This document shows, in pieces, positions 34,264 through 42,619 of a stretch of 64,000 nucleotides of DNA. Source of the stretch: Wansuia hejianensis (GTDB taxonomy: Bacteria > Bacillota > Clostridia > Lachnospirales > Lachnospiraceae); NCBI RefSeq assembly GCF_014337215.1, contig NZ_CP060635.1, forward strand, positions 633,501-697,500, written 5' to 3'. The number at the start of each line of letters is the position of its first letter. Position 1 is the stretch's first letter. The notes under the pieces were generated by a model. It did not search any database. It saw nothing but the letters and a program-made list of their open reading frames with translations, and had not been told where the DNA came from. The position numbers and the translations under genes were made by a program.

Positions 34264-36387
34264 GTGACATTATTTGACGTAGTATTTAGTGGAAATGATA
34301 CCGTATACGGTCTGACCGAGGGAGCCATCAACGACGCCATCGCAAAACACGGCGCTGACAAGGCAGTTTCCTTCCCGAACACCGCGTACAGCCTGCCCTG
34401 CTACTATGGCGTGACAGGTACTAAGGTCGCAACCCTGGGGGAACTCAAAGAGGCTCTGGGCGTTGTAAAGACACTGATGACGAGAGAGAAACGCCTGAAT
34501 GACGCGTTCATGTCCGGCGTGGCAACCGCACTCTGTGCAGAATTTATTGAGGCACTGAAATATGTTGATGGTGCAGAACCTTATGAGGCTCCCTGCTATG
34601 GGCATCTGGGTGACGCTGTAATCCGTGAGCTGGGTGTTCCGCTGGTAACCGGCGACATCCCGGGCGTAGCTGTTATCCTCGGAGCAGCGCCCACCGCACA
34701 GGAAGGCGTAGATCTGGTTAAGAGCTATCAGGCACAGGGTATTCTGGTAACGCTGGTTGGCGGAATCATTGACCAGTGCGAAGAGCTGGGCTACAAGACC
34801 GGAGCAAACGTACGTGTGATCCCGCTTGGAAAAGACGTGACCAGTGTTATCCACGTAGTATCTGTTGCAGTCAGAGCAGCTCTGATCTTCGGCAATATTC
34901 AGCCGGGCGACGCGGCTGGACTGATGAAGTACACCTTCGAGCGTGTTCCCGCATTTGTAAATGCGTTCGCTCCTCTGGATCCGGTAATCGTAGCTTGCGG
35001 AGCAGGTGCTATCGCTCTGGGATTCCCGGTTATCACCAACGAAGAGACTTTCCGCGTACCGAAGAGCCTGATTGTTCAGAAAGATGTATCCAAATTTAAC
35101 GCAACCTCTCTGGAGGCCCGCGATATCAAGATTAAGATCACCAACATTGACATCCCGGTTGCTTTTGCGTCTGCTTTTGAAGGTGAGATCATCCGTAAGG
35201 GCGATATGCAGGTAGAGTTTGATGGTTCCCGTGTGGACTGCGTCGAGCTGGTTACGATGAAAGAAATGTCTGAAGTGGAAGATCACAAGATCGAGCTGAT
35301 CGGTCCTGACCTGGATGAATTTGAAGTGGGAAGCAAGCACAGCATTGCTTACGTGGTAGAGGTAGCGGGCAAGAGCATGCAGGCTGACTTTGAGCCGGTA
35401 TTCGAGCGTAAGTTCCACAGCTATCTGAACTGCATCGAAGGCGTGATGCATACCGGACAGCGTGATATGATCCGTATTCGTGTGAGCAAAGATGCATATG
35501 ATGCAGGCTTCCGTGCAAAACATATCGGAGAAGTACTGTACGCACAGATTAAGAATGAGTTTGAAGCAGTTGTTGACAGATGTCAGGTTAAGATTTACAC
35601 CAATCCGGAAGACTGCACCAAGGTACGTCATGAGATCGCAATCCCGATCTTTGACAAACGTGACGAGCGTCTGGCTTCCATGACAGACGAAGCTGTTCCG
35701 GTATATTATAGCTGTATCATGTGCCAGGCATTCTCTCCGAGCCACGTATGCGTGGTTACGCCGGAGCGTCTGGGACTGTGCGGAGCTGTTTCATGGTTTG
35801 ATGCAAAGGCTACCCACGAGCTGCAGCCCAACGGACCGTGCCAGGTTGTGACCAAAGAGCGCGTGATCGACGAAAGAATCGGCGAGTACGAGGATGTCAA
35901 TGAGATCGTTAAGAAGCTGTCCCAGGGTGCTCTGGAAGACGTATCCCTGTACTCCATCATGGAGAAGCCGATGACCTCCTGCGGATGCTTCGAGTGTATC
36001 TGCGGTATCGAACCGTTCTCCAATGGCGTATGTATTGCTAACCGTGAGTACGCAGGACAGACTCCTCTGGGAATGACCTTCCCTGAGCTGGCTTCCATGA
36101 CAGGCGGCGGTGTGCAGACTCCTGGATTCATGGGACACGGCAAGCATTTCATCGCTTCCAAGAAGTTCATGAAGGCGGAAGGCGGCGTGGGCCGTATTGT
36201 ATGGATGCCGAAGGATCTGAAAGAGCAGGTGAGAGATAACCTGAACAAGACAGCGAAAGAGCTGTACGGAATCGATGATTTCGTGGATATGATCGGTGAT
36301 GAAACCATCGCAACAGATCCGGAAGAGCTGGTGGCATTCCTGACAGAGAAGGGCCACCCGGCACTGGGTATGGACCCGATGATGTAA
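34264..36387 (+). CDS. acsB: Acetyl-CoA synthase subunit of CODH/ACS
   Basis: The 707-residue acetyl-CoA synthase joining CO, a corrinoid methyl group and CoA. All A-cluster ligands are visible: Cys484, Cys487, Cys496 and Cys506 reproduce the 3-9-10 spacing of the Fe4S4/bridging cysteines, and Cys573-Gly574-Cys575 is the distal-nickel site. Start is GTG at 34264 with TTGGAGGTA upstream. A strong terminator follows, separating it from acsD. Confidence 0.97.
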   Translation: MTLFDVVFSGNDTVYGLTEGAINDAIAKHGADKAVSFPNTAYSLPCYYGVTGTKVATLGELKEALGVVKTLMTREKRLNDAFMSGVATALCAEFIEALKYVDGAEPYEAPCYGHLGDAVIRELGVPLVTGDIPGVAVILGAAPTAQEGVDLVKSYQAQGILVTLVGGIIDQCEELGYKTGANVRVIPLGKDVTSVIHVVSVAVRAALIFGNIQPGDAAGLMKYTFERVPAFVNAFAPLDPVIVACGAGAIALGFPVITNEETFRVPKSLIVQKDVSKFNATSLEARDIKIKITNIDIPVAFASAFEGEIIRKGDMQVEFDGSRVDCVELVTMKEMSEVEDHKIELIGPDLDEFEVGSKHSIAYVVEVAGKSMQADFEPVFERKFHSYLNCIEGVMHTGQRDMIRIRVSKDAYDAGFRAKHIGEVLYAQIKNEFEAVVDRCQVKIYTNPEDCTKVRHEIAIPIFDKRDERLASMTDEAVPVYYSCIMCQAFSPSHVCVVTPERLGLCGAVSWFDAKATHELQPNGPCQVVTKERVIDERIGEYEDVNEIVKKLSQGALEDVSLYSIMEKPMTSCGCFECICGIEPFSNGVCIANREYAGQTPLGMTFPELASMTGGGVQTPGFMGHGKHFIASKKFMKAEGGVGRIVWMPKDLKEQVRDNLNKTAKELYGIDDFVDMIGDETIATDPEELVAFLTEKGHPALGMDPMM

Positions 36388-36420
36388 TTGTCAGAAGTTG
36401 ATTGAAACAATCAGAAAGAT

Positions 36421-36466
36421 CAAGACTGTTTCCGGCACTTCGGTGCCGGAAGGCAGTCTTGGTTTT
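36421..36466 (+). terminator. Strong terminator between acsB and acsD
   Basis: AAGACTGTTTCCGGCAC (36422-36438) pairs with GTGCCGGAAGGCAGTCTT (36443-36460) around a TTCG tetraloop, followed by GGTTTTGC. Confidence 0.8.
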
Positions 36467-36491
36467 GCATGCTGATTTAATTGAGAATTTC

Positions 36492-36520
36492 TTGACAATA
36501 TTGCTGAAATGCTTTACATT
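36492..36520 (+). promoter_or_regulatory. Promoter of acsD-acsC-acsE
   Basis: TTGACA (36492-36497), a 17-base spacer and TACATT (36515-36520), located after the acsB terminator and 38 bases before the acsD start. Confidence 0.65.
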
Positions 36521-36557
36521 AGTTTTGATAGAATATACAGTAAGGAGGCTTATTACA

Positions 36558-37499
36558 ATGCCGTTTAATCGTAAACCACAGAAGTTTAACGCGTCCATCA
36601 AAGAAGTTGAAATCGGATGCGGTGACAAGGCAGTCAAAATCGGAGGGGCTAATGTATTTCCGTTCTATTCCTTTGACGGTACCGTTGGCAATGCACCCAA
36701 GGTCGGCGTGGAAATTTCCGATATGGGTTTGGAGCATGAGCCGGAAGGAGTAAAGGCTTATTATGCAGGTGCAACCACCATGGCAGAGATCGCTAAGAAG
36801 GCGGCTGAAATGCCAGGTGCCGATTTTGTCGTACTGCGTTTGGAAGGCGGAGATCCGAACGGGGCTAACAAATCAGTTGAAGAATTAGTAGCTGTTGCGA
36901 AAGAAGTAGCAGATGCAGTTGATGCCCCGCTTGTAGTTGAAGGCTGCAAGAATGTAGAAAAAGATGGAGAGCTGCTTCCGAAGGTAGCAGAGGCGCTTCA
37001 GGGAAAGAATGTTCTGTTAATGTCTGCAAAAGAAGAAAATTACAAGGCGATCGGTGCAGCAGCAGGTCTTGCGTACAACCAGAAGGTTGGTGCAGAGTCT
37101 GCCGTTGATATTAACCTTGCGAAACAGCTGAACGTAGTTATGACTCAGCTGGGCGTGTCTGCTGACAGCGTTGTGATGAACGTAGGTACTGCGACTGTTG
37201 GTTATGGTTACGATTATGTAATCTCTACCATGGACCGTGTGAGAGCGGCAGCTTTGTCTCAGGATGACAAGATGCTGCAGATGCCGATCATTACTCCTGT
37301 TGCATCTGAAACATGGGCTGTTAAAGAGTCTACTGCTTCAGAAGAGGATGCTCCGGGATGGGGACCCGTTGAAGAAAGAGGTGTCTCCATGGAAGTTCAG
37401 ACCGCAGCAGCAGATCTGGTATCCGGATCTGATGCCGTTATTTTGAAACATCCTCAGTCCGTTGCAACAATTTCTAAAATGATTAAAGAATTAATGTAA
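36558..37499 (+). CDS. acsD: Corrinoid/iron-sulfur protein small subunit
   Basis: The 313-residue small subunit of the corrinoid iron-sulfur protein, a TIM barrel that with AcsC carries the methyl group from methyl-THF to AcsB. The opening MPFNRKPQKFNASIKEVEIG and the barrel segment FVVLRLEGGDPNG are typical. I start at the ATG at 36558, preceded by AAGGAGG; the longer frame reads through the terminator and promoter. It is the first gene of its own transcript. Confidence 0.96.
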   Translation: MPFNRKPQKFNASIKEVEIGCGDKAVKIGGANVFPFYSFDGTVGNAPKVGVEISDMGLEHEPEGVKAYYAGATTMAEIAKKAAEMPGADFVVLRLEGGDPNGANKSVEELVAVAKEVADAVDAPLVVEGCKNVEKDGELLPKVAEALQGKNVLLMSAKEENYKAIGAAAGLAYNQKVGAESAVDINLAKQLNVVMTQLGVSADSVVMNVGTATVGYGYDYVISTMDRVRAAALSQDDKMLQMPIITPVASETWAVKESTASEEDAPGWGPVEERGVSMEVQTAAADLVSGSDAVILKHPQSVATISKMIKELM

Positions 37500-37523
37500 T
37501 GTGAGAACAGGAGGATAAAAACG

Positions 37524-38882
37524 ATGGCATTAACAGGTATTCAGATTTTTAAAATGACACCTAAGAAAAACTGTAAGGAATGCGGAAGCCCTACATGTAT
37601 GGCATTTTCTATGAAAGTTGCCCAGGGCGCGGTAGATATTTCCGCCTGCCCGTATATGTCCGAGGACGCTCTGGCTCAGCTGTCTGAGGCCACTGCACCG
37701 CCGATGAAGACGATCAAGATCGGAACCGGCGACAATGAGTACAGCCTTGGCGGAGAGACCGTCCTGTACAGACATGAAAAAACTTTTGTCAGCAAGACCA
37801 GATATGCAGCAGCGGTATGCAGCTGCATGGATGATGCAACAGTTGACGCGAAGCTGGCTGCTGTTTCAGCCGTAGATTATGAGCGTATCGGAGAGCGTAT
37901 GTTTACAGAGCTTGTATATGTGAACTTCGCAAAAGACACCGATGCTTCCAAATATGTGGAAATCGTTAAGAAAGCAGCTGCAACCGGAAGAACTCTGGTC
38001 CTGGGATGTAAATGCCCGGAAACTGCAAAAGCAGCTCTGGAAGTATGCAAAGACGGAAAACCGGTCCTGAACGGAGCGGATGCTTCCAACTATGAAGAGA
38101 TGAGTAAGATCGCTGCAGAGGCGGGTGTTGTGCTGGGTGTTTCCGGCGCCAGCCTGGACGAGCTGTACGATACTGTAGCGGCTTTGGAGAAACTGGGCAA
38201 CAAGAACCTGGTTCTGGATGTGACCATGGGAACCGTGAAGGATACCTTTGAAGCGGCAGTAGCCGTGCGCCGTGCTGCGATCAAAGACGGAGACAGAACC
38301 TTTGGATATCCGTCAATTGTTAACCTGGTGCCTCTGGCTGATGGTGACAAGGCTATGGAAGAAGCTCTTGCAGCTGCCTTCACAATGAAATATGGTTCAA
38401 TTGTTGTGGTAAGCGAGATGGATTATGCGATGGCTCTGCCGCTGTATGGACTGAGACAGAACCTGTTTACCGACCCGCAGAAGCCGATGAAGGTTGCGCC
38501 TGGCATCTATCCGCTGAACGGAGCAGATGAGAACTCTATCTGCCTGACTACGGTAGACTTCGCGCTGACATACTTCCTGGTGTCCGGCGAGCTGGAACGT
38601 TCCGGTGTTCCCTGTAACCTGCTGATCTCCGACGCAGGCGGACTTTCTGTCCTGACCGCATGGGCTGCCGGCAAACTGTCCTCTACTTCTGTAGCGAAAT
38701 TCATCGCAGAGCAGGTAGAAGACAAGATCAAATCCAGAAAGCTGATCATACCTGGTAAGGTGGCTGTTCTCAAAGGCGATATTGAGGCGAAGCTTCCGGG
38801 CTGGGAAGTAATCGTAGCTCCGCTGGAAGCGGTACAGCTTGTAAAATTCCTGAAAGATATGCAGGCTAACGGCCAGTTATAA
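37524..38882 (+). CDS. acsC: Corrinoid/iron-sulfur protein large subunit
   Basis: The 452-residue large subunit, with an N-terminal Fe4S4 domain (Cys17, Cys20, Cys25, Cys42 in KNCKECGSPTC and SACPYM), a central TIM barrel and a C-terminal corrinoid-binding domain. It shuttles the methyl group between AcsE and AcsB and is reactivated by AcsV when the cobalt is oxidised. ACAGGAGG precedes the ATG, 24 bases after acsD. Confidence 0.97.
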   Translation: MALTGIQIFKMTPKKNCKECGSPTCMAFSMKVAQGAVDISACPYMSEDALAQLSEATAPPMKTIKIGTGDNEYSLGGETVLYRHEKTFVSKTRYAAAVCSCMDDATVDAKLAAVSAVDYERIGERMFTELVYVNFAKDTDASKYVEIVKKAAATGRTLVLGCKCPETAKAALEVCKDGKPVLNGADASNYEEMSKIAAEAGVVLGVSGASLDELYDTVAALEKLGNKNLVLDVTMGTVKDTFEAAVAVRRAAIKDGDRTFGYPSIVNLVPLADGDKAMEEALAAAFTMKYGSIVVVSEMDYAMALPLYGLRQNLFTDPQKPMKVAPGIYPLNGADENSICLTTVDFALTYFLVSGELERSGVPCNLLISDAGGLSVLTAWAAGKLSSTSVAKFIAEQVEDKIKSRKLIIPGKVAVLKGDIEAKLPGWEVIVAPLEAVQLVKFLKDMQANGQL

Positions 38883-38905
38883 ATTTAAATTAAAGGAGAT
38901 TAAAA

Positions 38906-39691
38906 ATGGCTAAATTTGTAGTAATTGGTGAAAGAATTTCTGTAACTGCACCCTCCATTAACCGCGCTTTTACTGAAAAAGATCCGGAACCGATTCTGAC
39001 CAGAGCAAGGCAGCAGCTGGAAGCGGGCGCTACCTATCTGGATGTTAATATTGGACCGGCCGAGAACAACGGCGAGGAGATTATGAAATGGGCAGTTGAA
39101 CTGCTGCAGGGAGAGTTTGACAACGTTCCGCTGGCTCTGGACACTGCCAACAAGAAGGCGATTGAAGCTGGTATCGCTGTTTACAACAGAGCGAAGGGCA
39201 AACCTATCGTTAACTCGGCAGACGCTTCCGGACGTATTGAATATGTAGACCTGGCTGCGGCAAATGATGCTATTGTTATCGCACTTTGCAATGGCGAAGG
39301 TATTGCAAAGGATAATGACGAGCGTATGGCTTATCTGACCACTCTGCTTGAGAGAGGCTTGGAGCATGGCATGGAGGATCAGGATATCTGGTTTGATCCG
39401 CTGTTTGTAGTAGTTAAGGGCATGCAGGACAAGCAGATGCAGGTTCTTGAGTTTATTAAGATGATTTCCGACATGGGATTAAATTCTACCGGCGGTCTGT
39501 CCAATAACTCTAACGGAGCTCCCAAGACACTTCGTCCGATCATGGATTCAGCTCTTGTCGCCATGTGTATGATGCAGGGACTTACTTCAGCCATTGTTAA
39601 CCCCAATGATTTAAGGCTGATGGAGACCATTAAGACATGTGACGTATTCAAGAGTAACACGCTGTATGCGGATTCTTATCTGGAACTGTAA
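38906..39691 (+). CDS. acsE: Methyl-THF:corrinoid iron-sulfur protein methyltransferase
   Basis: A 261-residue pterin-binding TIM barrel that moves the methyl group from methyl-THF to the corrinoid protein. Characteristic segments are FVVIGERISVTAP, GATYLDVNIGPAENNGEE and GLNSTGGLSNNSNGAPK with the conserved Asn positions. AAAGGAGAT precedes the ATG. It closes the acsDCE unit, followed by a terminator. Confidence 0.97.
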   Translation: MAKFVVIGERISVTAPSINRAFTEKDPEPILTRARQQLEAGATYLDVNIGPAENNGEEIMKWAVELLQGEFDNVPLALDTANKKAIEAGIAVYNRAKGKPIVNSADASGRIEYVDLAAANDAIVIALCNGEGIAKDNDERMAYLTTLLERGLEHGMEDQDIWFDPLFVVVKGMQDKQMQVLEFIKMISDMGLNSTGGLSNNSNGAPKTLRPIMDSALVAMCMMQGLTSAIVNPNDLRLMETIKTCDVFKSNTLYADSYLEL

Positions 39692-39720
39692 TTAGCGCAA
39701 TTCGTTCTGTTACATAGTGA

Positions 39721-39760
39721 AAGCCTGTCCAATATCAAATGGTGTTGGGCAGGCTTTTTG
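39721..39760 (+). terminator. Terminator after acsE
   Basis: AAGCCTGTCCAA (39721-39732) pairs over 12 positions (one G-T) with TTGGGCAGGCTT (39745-39756), followed by TTTTTG. Confidence 0.8.
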
Positions 39761-39832
39761 TATATAATTTTATCCAATTATTTGTGCAGGTTGTTCTGGA
39801 TTATCATTGAAAATTACCAGTAGTTATGCTAA

Positions 39833-39857
39833 TATAATATTGTTATATATGTAACAA
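39833..39857 (+). promoter_or_regulatory. acsV promoter region with Rex-like operator
   Basis: A TATAAT at 39833-39838 (no good -35 at 17 bases; TTGAAA lies 20 bases upstream) is followed directly by the palindrome TTGTTATATATGTAACAA (39840-39857). This matches the Rex consensus TTGTTAA-N4-TTAACAA at 12 of 14 fixed positions and covers the expected start of transcription, the usual place for a repressor. Rex binding is inferred. Confidence 0.5.
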
Positions 39858-39903
39858 TTGGAAAATGGAACCAGCCGATTAAGTAAAAGAGAGGTTTGAA
39901 ACG

Positions 39904-41832
39904 ATGTACAGAGTGACATTTCAGTTTGAGAACAGCGATGCAGTAGAAGCATTTGCGCAGGCAGGAGAGAATTTGCTGGAGGTGGCCCGAAAGAGCAATG
40001 TAGCCATTGATGCTCCGTGTTCAGGCAATGCATCCTGTGGAAAATGCCGGGTCAAACTCATAAGCGGAGAGTTGGATTCCAAGAAGACACGTCATATTAC
40101 AGAAGAGGAGTACGCGCTGGGATGGCGCCTGGCCTGCTGCAGCACCGTTGCGGGTGAAGTGACTGTGGAAGTGCCAGATATCGCTTCAGCGTATCGGAGC
40201 AGGATGAAAGTTGCAGATTTAAGCTCCGGAGACGAAATTAAGATTTTTGAAAAGGCAAAGCAGCAGGTAGAGGATGCTGGAATTGTGTTGAAGAACAGCA
40301 TGTCTGTTATCGAATTGGAAATGAACGAGCCTACGCTGGACGATACGATGCCGGATAATGAGCGTTTCAGCCGTGCTATGGAAAAGCTGACAGGGGTTGG
40401 CAGGGTACGCGTACCCTATTCGGTGATCCGGAAACTGGCGAGGGTTTTGCGTGACAATCAATTTCATATAAAGTGTGTGGTGAGGAAGACCTCACAGGAT
40501 GTATTCGTCTATGATGTGATGTCTCATGAGGAAGAAGTCGTGATCGGGGGACTGGCGGTAGATATCGGGACAACCACTGTATCTGCAATCCTTCTGGATA
40601 TGACAACGGGAGAGATTTTAGCGAAGGCTTCTTCCGGTAACGGACAGATCCGTTATGGGGCGGATGTCATCAATCGCATCATCGAATCGCAGAAGCCGGG
40701 AGGCGGAAGGCGTCTGCAGAAAGCGGTGATCGATGAGACAATTAATCCGCTGATTGCGCAGATGTGCCAGAAGAGCCATTTTAACAGGGAACGTATTTTC
40801 AGGATGGCGGTGGCGGCGAATACGACGATGAACCATCTTTTGATGGGAGTGGATGCAGATCCGATCCGGAAAGAACCGTATATCCCGACGTTTTATAAAA
40901 CAAATGCACTGTTTGCTTCAGATATCGGAATTGATATCCATCCGGATGCCCACATTATCGTGGCCCCTAATATTGGAAGCTATGTGGGCGGGGATATTAC
41001 GGCAGGAGCATTTATCAGCATGATTTGGAATCAGCCCACCATGTCCCTGTTCATTGATTTAGGGACGAATGGAGAGCTGGTGTTTGGCAATTCGGATTTT
41101 CTTATGAGCTGCGCCTGTTCAGCAGGTCCGGCTTTTGAAGGCGGAGATATAAGCTGCGGCATGCGGGCAACGGATGGAGCCATCGAAGCATGTACCATAG
41201 ATAAGGATACCATGGAGCCTCATTTATCCGTTATCGGCAATGAAGGCACAAAGCCAATCGGTATGTGTGGATCCGGAATCATTGATGTGATCAGTGAATT
41301 GTTCATTAACGGGATCATCAATGCCAAGGGCAAGTTCGTCCGTGAGGGCGAGCGGATTAAACATGATAAATATGGGATGGGCAGTTATGTCCTGGTCTAT
41401 GAAAAAGATGCGGACAGTGTGAAGGATATTGAGATCACTGAGGTGGATATCGATAACTTTATCCGCGCTAAGGGAGCTATTTTCTCGGCAATACGGACGA
41501 TGCTGAATTCCCTGGATTTCACAGTGGATATGATTGATGACGTTTATGTGGCCGGGGGCATCGGAAGTGGCATAAATATGCGGAATGCGGTAAATATCGG
41601 CATGTTCCCGGATATTCCAATAGAAAAATTCCATTATATCGGGAACTCCTCTCTGACGGGCGCCTATACGATGATCCTGTCCACCCAGGCAGAGCGGAAG
41701 ACATACGAGGTAGCTCAGAACATGACATATCTGGAGCTTTCAACCGTGCCTACTTACATGGATGAATTCGTGGCATCCTGCTTCCTGCCCCATACGGACA
41801 GTGATATTTTCCCGTCGGTAGTGCTGCGATAG
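39904..41832 (+). CDS. acsV: Corrinoid activation/regeneration protein
   Basis: A 642-residue ATP-dependent reductive activator that returns inactive Co(II) of the corrinoid protein to Co(I). The N-terminal 2Fe-2S ferredoxin-like domain has Cys39, Cys45, Cys48 (CSGNASCGKC) and a later Cys in LACCS; the rest is a DUF4445 ASKHA-type ATPase with AVDIGTTTVSAILLD and SLFIDLGTNGELVFG. It has its own promoter after the acsE terminator. AGAGAGG lies before the ATG. Confidence 0.95.
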   Translation: MYRVTFQFENSDAVEAFAQAGENLLEVARKSNVAIDAPCSGNASCGKCRVKLISGELDSKKTRHITEEEYALGWRLACCSTVAGEVTVEVPDIASAYRSRMKVADLSSGDEIKIFEKAKQQVEDAGIVLKNSMSVIELEMNEPTLDDTMPDNERFSRAMEKLTGVGRVRVPYSVIRKLARVLRDNQFHIKCVVRKTSQDVFVYDVMSHEEEVVIGGLAVDIGTTTVSAILLDMTTGEILAKASSGNGQIRYGADVINRIIESQKPGGGRRLQKAVIDETINPLIAQMCQKSHFNRERIFRMAVAANTTMNHLLMGVDADPIRKEPYIPTFYKTNALFASDIGIDIHPDAHIIVAPNIGSYVGGDITAGAFISMIWNQPTMSLFIDLGTNGELVFGNSDFLMSCACSAGPAFEGGDISCGMRATDGAIEACTIDKDTMEPHLSVIGNEGTKPIGMCGSGIIDVISELFINGIINAKGKFVREGERIKHDKYGMGSYVLVYEKDADSVKDIEITEVDIDNFIRAKGAIFSAIRTMLNSLDFTVDMIDDVYVAGGIGSGINMRNAVNIGMFPDIPIEKFHYIGNSSLTGAYTMILSTQAERKTYEVAQNMTYLELSTVPTYMDEFVASCFLPHTDSDIFPSVVLR

Positions 41833-41851
41833 AGAATAGGAGTACAGTAAA

Positions 41852-42499
41852 ATGGATTTTCCTTATGAAAAAGACAGTAAAGAACGGCTTCCCTATGAGC
41901 ATTATATAAAGATTTATCAGTCAATGAAGCCGGAAGACATGGCCAGCCGGGCAAATATCCCTTATGATGCAGAAAAGCGGCTGTTCACAATCAGGCTTAT
42001 GGGAGTCACCTATCAGGTGTCGTGGCCGGAATATGAGGCCCGTCATCTGGACCGGGAGGATATTGGATATTACCCATTGGAGGACGCGGCGAACGCCAGA
42101 ATTCTGGTTCTGCGTTATTTGACAGAGGGGGCGGCCGCCCCTGCGACGGGGAAATTTCTGACTTATCGGGAGATTCCCTGGGGCGAGGTTTATTTTAAGC
42201 AGTTTCAGGGCAGGTGTATTTTCCGGCTTGCCTTTGGATTCGGGAATAAACTGGAAAAGTTTAAAGAGATTATGGATAATATCGGTGCGGCACCCATTTC
42301 CAATGGAGACGCGGGATATGAGTTTGAATTTCTGAATGATCTGTATCTGAGATTCCTTTTATGGGAAGGGGATGAAGAATTTCCGCCCTCTGCTCAGATC
42401 CTGTTCTCGGATAATTTTCCTCTGGCGTTTGTTCAGGGGGAGGATATGGCGGTGGTCGGTGATGTGTCAATCGGCGTACTGAAGGCCATGAGTAAATGA
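41852..42499 (+). CDS. DUF3786 protein
   Basis: A 215-residue soluble protein I recognise as DUF3786, with the segments RLFTIRLMGVTYQVSWPEYE (about 44-63), VLRYLTEGA and the late LWEGDEEFPPSAQILFSDNF. It starts 20 bases after acsV behind ATAGGAG, so it is co-transcribed with the corrinoid activator. DUF3786 genes accompany corrinoid and CODH/ACS genes in anaerobes, but no activity is known to me. A role in corrinoid-protein maturation or activation is a guess from context. Confidence 0.75.
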   Translation: MDFPYEKDSKERLPYEHYIKIYQSMKPEDMASRANIPYDAEKRLFTIRLMGVTYQVSWPEYEARHLDREDIGYYPLEDAANARILVLRYLTEGAAAPATGKFLTYREIPWGEVYFKQFQGRCIFRLAFGFGNKLEKFKEIMDNIGAAPISNGDAGYEFEFLNDLYLRFLLWEGDEEFPPSAQILFSDNFPLAFVQGEDMAVVGDVSIGVLKAMSK

Positions 42500-42549
42500 G
42501 CGTATAGTTCTTAATTGTGTATAGGTTAGAAAATGCTTGCTTAATGTGT

Positions 42550-42600
42550 AAATACCCGGATGGAATTAGAGTAGCCATCTGGTATTTGATAAATTTTTTC
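42550..42600 (+). terminator. Terminator-like hairpin before fhs
   Basis: AAATACCCGGATGG (42550-42563) pairs with CCATCTGGTATTT (42575-42587) with one bulge, followed by GATAAATTTTTTC. It lies in the 120-bp gap between the DUF3786 gene and fhs and could end the acsV unit or attenuate fhs. Confidence 0.6.
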
Positions 42601-42619
42601 TAGTAGAAGGAGGCAGTAT

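Noticed and set aside
34270..35745. 491-residue open frame antisense to acsB
   Set aside because: It lies wholly opposite a clear acsB with all metal ligands, has no recognisable domain and is explained by codon bias.
42500..42619. Tetrahydrofolate riboswitch before fhs
   Set aside because: A GAGTAG-like string is present but the other conserved blocks and the pairing pattern were not found.
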